From the NCBI GenBank assembly GCA_027704905.1, contig CM051005.1, positions 13,100,888-13,164,887 on the forward strand: 64,000 nucleotides of DNA, read 5' to 3'. The position numbers and the translations under genes are program-made. How positions within the stretch are numbered: position 1 is the first letter of the stretch; each line of letters starts with the position of its first letter. The DNA is from Muraenolepis orangiensis (taxonomy: Eukaryota; Chordata; Actinopteri; Gadiformes; Muraenolepididae). This document shows positions 41,701 through 50,700 of the stretch, in pieces. The notes under the pieces are model-generated. The model saw only the letters and a list, made by a program, of their open reading frames with translations, did no database searches and was not told the DNA's origin.

Positions 41701-44700
41701 CCTTTCCACAAATCAGTCTGTTGATATAGCAATAAAACTCCTACACTTTGATTCATGGATTCCAGAGATCACAATACAATTGTTAATCCTTCCCTGAATC
41801 CCTAGGTCCCTGTACGCCCCTGGCAGTGGTCACTAATGTGGAATGTAACTCTAGTATTGGCTTAGTTAGTTGGACTGCCAGCAACAGAAATGAGACATAC
41901 ATCGCTGTGGCAACAGGCGTTGACGGACACACCCACCAGTGTGTCACAACTAACAGCTCCTGCACCTTGGATGACCTACACTGTGGTGAGGAGTACACTG
42001 TCCACGTGAAGGCGAAGATTGGCAACTGCACCAGTCTGCCAAGCAACAGCTCTGTCATTCATATGGGTATGAGTCTTTTCCACAAATCCTTCCCTTGATC
42101 CAGCTATTCAACTCTTACACTGTTAATGAATGCTTTCCATAGATCACAATACAATTGTTAATCCTTCCCTGAATCCCTAGGTCCCTGTACGCCCCTGGCA
42201 GTGGTCACAAATGCGGAATGTAACTGTAGTATTGGCTTAGTTAGTTGGACTGCCAGCAACAGAAATGAGACATACATCGCTGTGGCAACAGGCCTTGATG
42301 GCCACACCCACCAGTGTGTCACAACTAACAGCTCCTGCACCTTGGATGACCTACACTGTGGTGAGGAGTACACTGTCCACGTGAAGGCGAAGATTGGCAA
42401 CTGCACCAGTCTGCCAAGCAACAGCTCTGTCATTCATATGGGTATGAGCCCTTTCCACAAATCAGTCTGTTGATATAGCAATACAACTCCTACACTTTGA
42501 TTCATGGATTCCAGAGATCACAATACAATTGTTAATCCTTCCCTGAATCCCTAGGTCCCTGTACGCCCCTGGCAGTGGTCACTAATGTGGAATGTAACTC
42601 TAGTATTGGCTTAGTTAGTTGGACTGCCAGCAACAGAAATGAGACATACATCGCTGTGGCAACAGGCCTTGACGGACACACCCACCAGTGTGTCACAACT
42701 AACAGCTCCTGCACCTTGGATGACCTACACTGTGGTGAGGAGTACACTGTCCACGTGAAGGCGAAGATTGGCAACTGCACCAGTCTGCCAAGCAACAGCT
42801 CTGTCATTCATATGGGTATGAGTCTTTTCCACAAATCCTTCCCTTGATCCAGCTATTCAACTCTTACACTGTTAATGAATGCTTTCCATAGATCACAATA
42901 CAGTTGTTAATCCTTCCCTGAATCCCTAGGTCCCTGTACGCCCCTGGCAGTGGTCACAAATGCGGAATGTAACTCTAGTATTGGCTTAGTTAGTTGGACT
43001 GCCAGCAACAGAAATGAGACATACATCGCTGTGGCAACAGGCCTTGATGGCCACACCCACCAGTGTGTCACAACTAACAGCTCCTGCACCTTGGATGACC
43101 TACACTGTGGTGAGGAGTACACTGTCCACGTGAAGGCGAAGATTGGCAACTGCACCAGTCTGCCAAGCAACAGCTCTGTCATTCATATGGGTATGAGTCT
43201 TTTCAAAAATCCTTCCCTTGATCCAGCTGTTCAACTCTTACACTGTTAATGAATGCTTTCCATAGATCACAATACAATTGTTAATCCTTCCCTGAATCCC
43301 TAGGTCCCTGTACGCCCCTGGCAGTGGTCACAAATGCGGAATGTAACTCTAGTATTGGCTTAGTTAGTTGGACTGCCAGCAACAGAAATGAGACATACAT
43401 CGCTGTGGCAACAGGCCTTGATGGCCACACCCACCAGTGTGTCACAACTAACAGCTCCTGCACCTTGGATGACCTACACTGTGGTGAGGAGTACACTGTC
43501 CACGTGAAGGCGAAGATTGGCAACTGCACCAGTCTGCCAAGCAACAGCTCTGTCATTCATATGGGTATGAGCCCTTTCCACAAATCAGTCTGTTGATATA
43601 GCAATACAACTCCTACACTTTGATTCATGGATTCCAGAGATCACAATACAATTGTTAATCCTTCCCTGAATCCCTAGGTCCCTGTACGCCCCTGGCAGTG
43701 GTCACTAATGTGGAATGTAACTCTAGTATTGGCTTAGTTAGTTGGACTGCCAGCAACAGAAATGAGACATACATCGCTGTGGCAACAGGCCTTGACGGAC
43801 ACACCCACCAGTGTGTCACAACTAACAGCTCCTGCACCTTGGATGACCTACACTGTGGTGAGGAGTACACTGTCCACGTGAAGGCGAAGATTGGCAACTG
43901 CACCAGTCTGCCAAGCAACAGCTCTGTCATTCATATGGGTATGAGTCTTTTCCACAAATCCTTCCCTTGATCCAGCTATTCAACTCTTACACTGTTAATG
44001 AATGCTTTCCATAGATCACAATACAATTGTTAATCCTTCCCTGAATCCCTAGGTCCCTGTACGCCCCTGGCAGTGGTCACAAATGCGGAATGTAACTCTA
44101 GTATTGGCTTAGTTAGTTGGACTGCCAGCAACAGAAATGAGACATACATCGCTGTGGCAACAGGCCTTGATGGCCACACCCACCAGTGTGTCACAACTAA
44201 CAGTTCCTGCACCTTGGATGACCTACACTGTGGTGAAGAGTACACTGTCCACGTGAAGGCGAAGATTGGCAACTGCACCAGTCTGCCAAGCAACAGCTCT
44301 GTCATTCATATGGGTACGAGCCCTTTCCACAAATCCTTCCCTTGATCCAGCTATTCAACTCCTACACTGTTAATGAATGCTTTCCATAGATCACAATTTA
44401 ATTTGTAATTCTTCCCTGAATCCCTAGGTCCCTGTACGCCCCTGGCAGTGGTCACAAATGTGGAATGTAACTCTAGTATTGGCTTAGTTAGTTGGACTGC
44501 CAGCAACAGAAATGAGACATACATCGCTGTGGCAACAGGCCTTGACGGACACACCCACCAGTGTGTCACAACTAACAGCTCCTGCACCTTGGATGACCTA
44601 CACTGTGGTGAGGAGTACACTGTCCACGTGAAGGCGAAGATTGGCAACTGCACCAGTCTGCCAAGCAACAGCTCTGTCATTCATATGGGTATGAGCCCTT

Positions 44701-47700
44701 TCCACAAATCAGTCTGTTGATATAGCAATAAAACTCCTACACTTTGATTCATGGATTCCAGAGATCACAATACAATTGTTAATCCTTCCCTGAATCCCTA
44801 GGTCCCTGTACGCCCCTGGCAGTGGTCACTAATGTGGAATGTAACTCTAGTATTGGCTTAGTTAGTTGGACTGCCAGCAACAGAAATGAGACATACATCG
44901 CTGTGGCAACAGGCCTTGACGGACACACCCACCAGTGTGTCACAACTAACAGCTCCTGCACCTTGGATGACCTACACTGTGGTGAGGAGTACACTGTCCA
45001 CGTGAAGGCGAAGATTGGCAACTGCACCAGTCTGCCAAGCAACAGCTCTGTCATTCATATGGGTATGAGTCTTTTCCACAAATCCTTCCCTTGATCCAGC
45101 TATTCAACTCTTACACTGTTAATGAATGCTTTCCATAGATCACAATACAATTGTTAATCCTTCCCTGAATCCCTAGGTCCCTGTACGCCCCTGGCAGTGG
45201 TCACAAATGCGGAATGTAACTCTAGTATTGGCTTAGTTAGTTGGACTGCCAGCAACAGAAATGAGACATACATCGCTGTGGCAACAGGCCTTGACGGCCA
45301 CACCCACCAGTGTGTCACAACTAACAGCTCCTGCACCTTGGATGACCTACACTGTGGTGAGGAGTACACTGTCCACGTGAAGGCGAAGATTGGCAACTGC
45401 ACCAGTCTGCCAAGCAACAGCTCTGTCATTCATATGGGTATGAGTCCTTTCCACAAATCCTTCCCTTGATCCAGCTGTTCAACTCCTACACTGTTAATGA
45501 ATGCTTTCCATAGATCACAATTTAATTTGTAATTCTTCCCTGAATCCCTAGGTCCCTGTACGCCCCTGGCAGTGGTCACTAATGTGGAATGTAACTCTAG
45601 TATTGGCTTAGTTAGTTGGACTGCCAGCAACAGAAATGAGACATACATCGCTGTGGCAACAGGCCTTGACGGCCACACCCACCAGTGTGTCACAACTAAC
45701 AGCTCCTGCACCTTGGATGACCTACACTGTGGTGAGGAATACACTGTCCACGTGAAGGCGAAGATTGGCAACTGCACCAGTCTGCCAAGCAACAGCTCTG
45801 TCATTCATATGGGTATGAGCCCTTTCCACAAATCCTTCCCTTTATCCAGCTATTCAACTCCTACACTGTTAATGAATGCTTTCCATAGATCACAATTTAT
45901 TTTGTAATTCTTCCCTGAATCCCTAGGTCCCTGTACGCCCCTGGCAGTGGTCACAAATGTGGAATGTAACTCCAGTATTGGCTTAGTTAGTTGGACTGCC
46001 AGCAACAGAAATGAGACATACATCGCTGTGGCAACAGGCCTTGACGGACACACCCACCAGTGTGTCACAACTAACAGCTCCTGCACCTTGGATGACCTAC
46101 ACTGTGGTGAGGAGTACACTGTCCACGTGAAGGCGAAGATTGGCAACTGCACCAGTCTGCCAAGCAACAGCTCTGTCATTCATATGGGTATGAGTCTTTT
46201 CCACAAATCCTTCCCTTGATCCAGCTATTCAACTCTTACACTGTTAATGAATGCTTTCCATAGATCACAATACAATTGTTAATCCTTCCCTGAATCCCTA
46301 GGTCCCTGTACGCCCCTGGGAGTGGTCACAAATGCGGAATGTAACTCTAGTATTGGCTTAGTTAGTTGGACTGCCAGCAACAGAAATGAGACATACATCG
46401 CTGTGGCAACAGGCCTTGACGGCCACACCCACCAGTGTGTCACAACTAACAGCTCCTGCACCTTGGATGACCTACACTGTGGTGAGGAGTACACTGTCCA
46501 CGTGAAGGCGAAGATTGGCAACTGCACCAGTCTGCCAAGCAACAGCTCTGTCATTCATATGGGTATGAGTCTTTTCCACAAATCCTTCCCTTGATCCAGC
46601 TGTTCAACTCCTACACTGTTAATGAATGCTTTCCATAGATCACAATTTAATTTGTAATTCTTCCCTGNNNNNNNNNNNNNNNNNNNNNNNNNNNNNNNNN
46701 NNNNNNNNNNNNATACACTGTCCATGTTAAGGCGAAGAATGGCAACTGCACCAGTCTGCCAAGCAACGGCTCTGTTATTCATATGGGTATGATACCTTTT
46801 TAATAATCTTTATTCTTCTTTCCATTGTCAATTTTGGTTGTGAGAAGTTTTGTCATTCCTGAAATGTATGCACCATCTTAGTTTTTCCAGATCCATGAGT
46901 GTTTGTTTTATAAACAGAATAAAATAATTCTAGAGATCCGTCTAGGTCCCAACTATTTTCTTTTATGTACTCTCCAGCTCCCTGCCAACCACAGGGAATA
47001 AGTGGCAACCTAGATTGTGTGACCAATTCAGCCTGGATATCCTGGAACTCAAGCCAAGGGGCAGAGAGCTACACCGTGATGTCTGTGGGTGATGACGGTC
47101 ACAGATTAAACTGTACCACCTCTGCAAACACCACATGTGAGGTGCAGGACCTGGCGTGTGGTGCCCAGTATAATTTCAGCGTTATCGCCACTAACAGTCA
47201 TTGTGACAGTATGGCCAGCACTGCCGTCCAACTAGAGACAGGTATGAAAAAAACGATGTGCTCATGTTTGAATCATCAATGACCAATGATCAATTAATAT
47301 TATTGCCAATTCCAGTTTGGCACTTAACAAACAAGTGATTGTCAAACCCCAAACCTCCTACCTCCCCACCACAGCCCTCTGTTCCCTCTCGGCCATCACT
47401 GCTTTTGCTCAGTGCCACAACTCTTCCATCCTTGTGGTCTGGGAGATCATGGCGGGAGGTGACGGAAACACCCAGTACACCACCACGGCGGAGGCCAGCG
47501 ACCACACCTACCTGTCCTGCAACACCACCGACACCCAGTGCACTCTCTTGGGAGCGCGCTGTGATCTCCGCTACACCATCATAGTGGCTGCATCCTCCGA
47601 CCAGTGCAGTGATCTGCGGAGTCCACCCTACAAGATAAGCATGGGTATGTGTAGCAGGCGATTTTCTGTGGATCGGATGCATTGTGTTTTCTGATTGCCT

Positions 47701-50700
47701 TTAGAACACTATAACTTTAGAACACTATAAGTCGACCTCTAAAGTGAAACTGCCAGATAAGAACATTATCAGATGTGGCTTCTTTCATTTAAGAACTGCT
47801 TTGTAATGCTAACATGTGTGGCTGTGTGTCTCGTTTCTTTCTCGTCGCAGAGCCCTGCCCACCCAGAGACCTGGTGGTGAACACCTCTTGCAGTGACAGC
47901 GGTGCACTGGTGTCCTGGAGCCCCTCCCCATTGGCCGAGGACTACCTTGTGACCACCAGGGCTGGCGATGGCCACGTGCACACATGCAACACCAGCTTCA
48001 GCAACTGCAGCCTTTCAGACCTCCACTGTGGCCAGCAGTATACGCTGTCTGTGACCGCCAGCCACGAAAACTGCTCAAGCAAGACCAGTCAGAATGTCAC
48101 CTTCAATACAGGTATGCAGTGTCCAAATAATATCGTCCTATAATATGTATATATTCATCACCTCGCCTGAACATTCAGTACTTCAGTCAAAACCTGTTGA
48201 TCGTATAAAGTGTTGTTTATAGTACAGTTTAGTTTAATTATATTGTAGAAATTCAGAATCCAGGAGTGAATGGGGAGTCATTAAGTCATTAATTAGTCAT
48301 TAAGCAGACGCTTTTATGCAAAGCAACTTACAATAGTGCGTTCAACAAAGGTAGATAAGAGAACAACTCGTCACCAGAAGTCAAAAGTGCATTTCATTCC
48401 TAATAAGTCTCCAAGAACCAAACCAGTTCTCCGGTAAGAGTACAAGCATTTCAGGTAAAAGTACAATAAGTGTGACAATATCCAACTAACAAGCAAACAA
48501 TCTACTTAGCCCTGCTAGTAAAAAGGGATAAGAGGACGCACTAGGTGGAAGGATCCGGGTAGTGTTTCCTGAAGAGAAAAGAATATTCAGCCTGCGGCAG
48601 AAAATGGGCAGTGACTCTGCAGTCCTGACATCCGTGGTGAGTTCATTCAACCACTTTGGGGCCAGAGAAGAGCCGTAACTGCGTAGATCAGGCACAAAGG
48701 CCCCTAAGCCAGGGGGCAAGCAGACCCCCTGGAGTAGCAGAGGGAAGTGGACAAGCAGGGATGTAGGGCTTGATCATTTCCGGGAGGTAGGAAGGACCTG
48801 TTCCTTTCACTGCCCTGTAGGCTAGCACCAGGTAAATTGGATGTGAGCAGCTACAGGTAGCCAGTGTAGAGACCAAAGAAGGCTAGATGTGTGGGAGAAC
48901 TTGGGTCGGATGAACACCAGACAAGCTGCAGCTTTCTGAATAAGCTCCAGGGGTCTTATGGCAGACGCCGGGGCACCAGCAAGGAGGCAGTTGCAGGAGT
49001 CCAAACGTTAGATGACAATAGCCTGGATGAGCACCTGCGCAGCCTTTTCAGTGAGAAAAGGCTGAATCCTCCTGATGTCATAGTGGTCCATGTTGTTACG
49101 TTTCCTCCACTATCTGATGTTATAAAGGGTAGGAGGACGCAACAGCCTGCCTATACATACACTGTCAAATCATATAATTACAATGTTGGTGGAAACAAGG
49201 GTTTATTGAGTGGCACACAAATTTGATCAAAAACAAGAATACCGGTTACAACAATACTCATAACAAACACAGCAAGGCTAACAGAAAGGGAGGGAGAAGG
49301 ACCAAGTGAACGGTGCCATACACAAAAGAAAAGAAAACCCCTGAACTTCCCTACAACCTCTAATCTACCAAACTAACCCCTATTTAATCTAAACTATTCA
49401 GGAACCTAAACTGTCTGCTACATAAAAAACAGGGTGACACGTTCACTTCTTACCTAGTGTTTATATATATCAAGTTACCTACGTGCAGTATGTAAACCCA
49501 TGGGTATCTTACCTAGCCCTTCTTCCAGGGAAGCAAAAGACAGGGTAAACAAACAGCAATAGGCAACCAAACCAAAAACAGGACTTTCCAGCAAATGTCT
49601 GGAACAAACAAAAGCAGCTACAATTCTACAAGCAGTCAAAGAGTCAACACACACTCAGCAATAGTTACCAGACCACCACCTCACTTCCTCCACATAGACA
49701 AAAATAATGCAGTTTTCTCCCTGGGGACTGGGAGACATGCCGGGAATGATACAGGTGACGATGATGATGGGTGAATGCTGGGGGTTGATTGGACAGGACT
49801 CATGGAGGGGGGGGGGGGGAGGAAGACCAGGCCACACAACGAGCACCACCTGAAGGAGACAAAGGAACCAAAACAGGAACAGACTGCACACAGACATGGG
49901 AGCCATAACACATGTTCACACCCAGATTCCTTACAGTCTGAGTAGGTGTCCACAGCATCATCAATAGTGACAGCCAGGTCTTACTCGGGACAGCCCTTTG
50001 CCAGAAAGAACACTAGCTCAGTCTTGTCCAGGTTGAGCTTTAGGTGGTGCATTGTCATCCACTCCGAGATGTCTGCCAAGATTGCGGCAATGCGTGTTTC
50101 CACTTGCATGTCAGAATGACAAGATGAGTTGGGTGTCATCAGCATAGCAGTGGTAGGATAAATCATGGGATAAGATAACGAAACCAAGGAATGTTGTGTA
50201 GAGGAAGAAGAGAAGAGGACCCAGGACGGATCCTTGTGGAACCCCAGTATGCGTGGTTCTGACACAGACCCTCTTAGTGCCACCTGGTAGGAGCAACCTG
50301 TCAGGTAGGATGCAAGGAGAGAGCAGACCACAAGGAGAGAGCAGAGCCAGAGACACCCATCTTCTCAAGAGGAAAGAGGAGAGGTAGTGGTTCACAGTGT
50401 CCAATGCTGAAGCCGGGAGTATCAGGGCCAAGGAGAGGGAGTTCGCTCTAGCAGCATGGAGCGATCTGGTCACTGCCAGAAGGGCAGTCTCTGTGGAGTG
50501 ACCCACCTTGAAACTAGATTGGTGGGGGTCCAAGAGGAAGTTCTGGTGGAAGTGCAAGGACAATTGGTTAAAGACTGCACGTTCAAGAGTTTTGGATAAG
50601 AAAGGCAAAACGGAAACCGATCTGTAGTTCTTGACTTCAGAGGGGTCAAGTGTTGTTGTCGTCAGAGATGTGTTGATGGCGTGTGTCAGGAAGGGAAGAC

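Larger units (their letters stand above)
15591..46786 (+). repeat. fndc7: Tandem array of 84 near-identical FN3 exons, 374/375-bp period
   Basis: Each unit is a 261-nt exon plus a 113-114-nt intron. Exon 1 of the array is 15591-15851, exon 2 15965-16225, exon 3 16339-16599, and so on to exon 83 at 46302-46562; exon 84 is only partly assembled. Every complete copy is open, begins G|GTCCCTGT after 'tag' (once 'aag') and ends ATATGG before 'gtatga' or 'gtacga'. The 87-residue domain carries six Cys and five N-glycosylation sequons (CNSS, NETY, NSSC, NCTS, SNSS). Differences between copies are a handful of substitutions (VEC/AEC/LEC/VQC, NRN/NTN/NIN, TYI/THI/TFI, GLD/GVD, EEY/EKY, SNSSV/SNGSI). 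Introns are equally similar and fall into a few classes, so homogeneity reflects recent duplication or gene conversion and not only protein constraint. Confidence 0.95.

Noticed and set aside
16691..46554. Antisense open frames of 91-124 codons in every array unit
   Set aside because: They mirror the coding exon, contain no recognisable protein and recur only because the unit is repeated.
15591..46786. CRISPR-like or satellite array
   Set aside because: The period is 374-375 bp with coding exons and splice sites in each unit, and there are no short repeats with unique spacers. It is part of a gene.
49655..49953. Minus-strand frames with a hydrophobic start (83-90 codons)
   Set aside because: They fall within or across the LTR insertion and its LINE junction and lack gene context.
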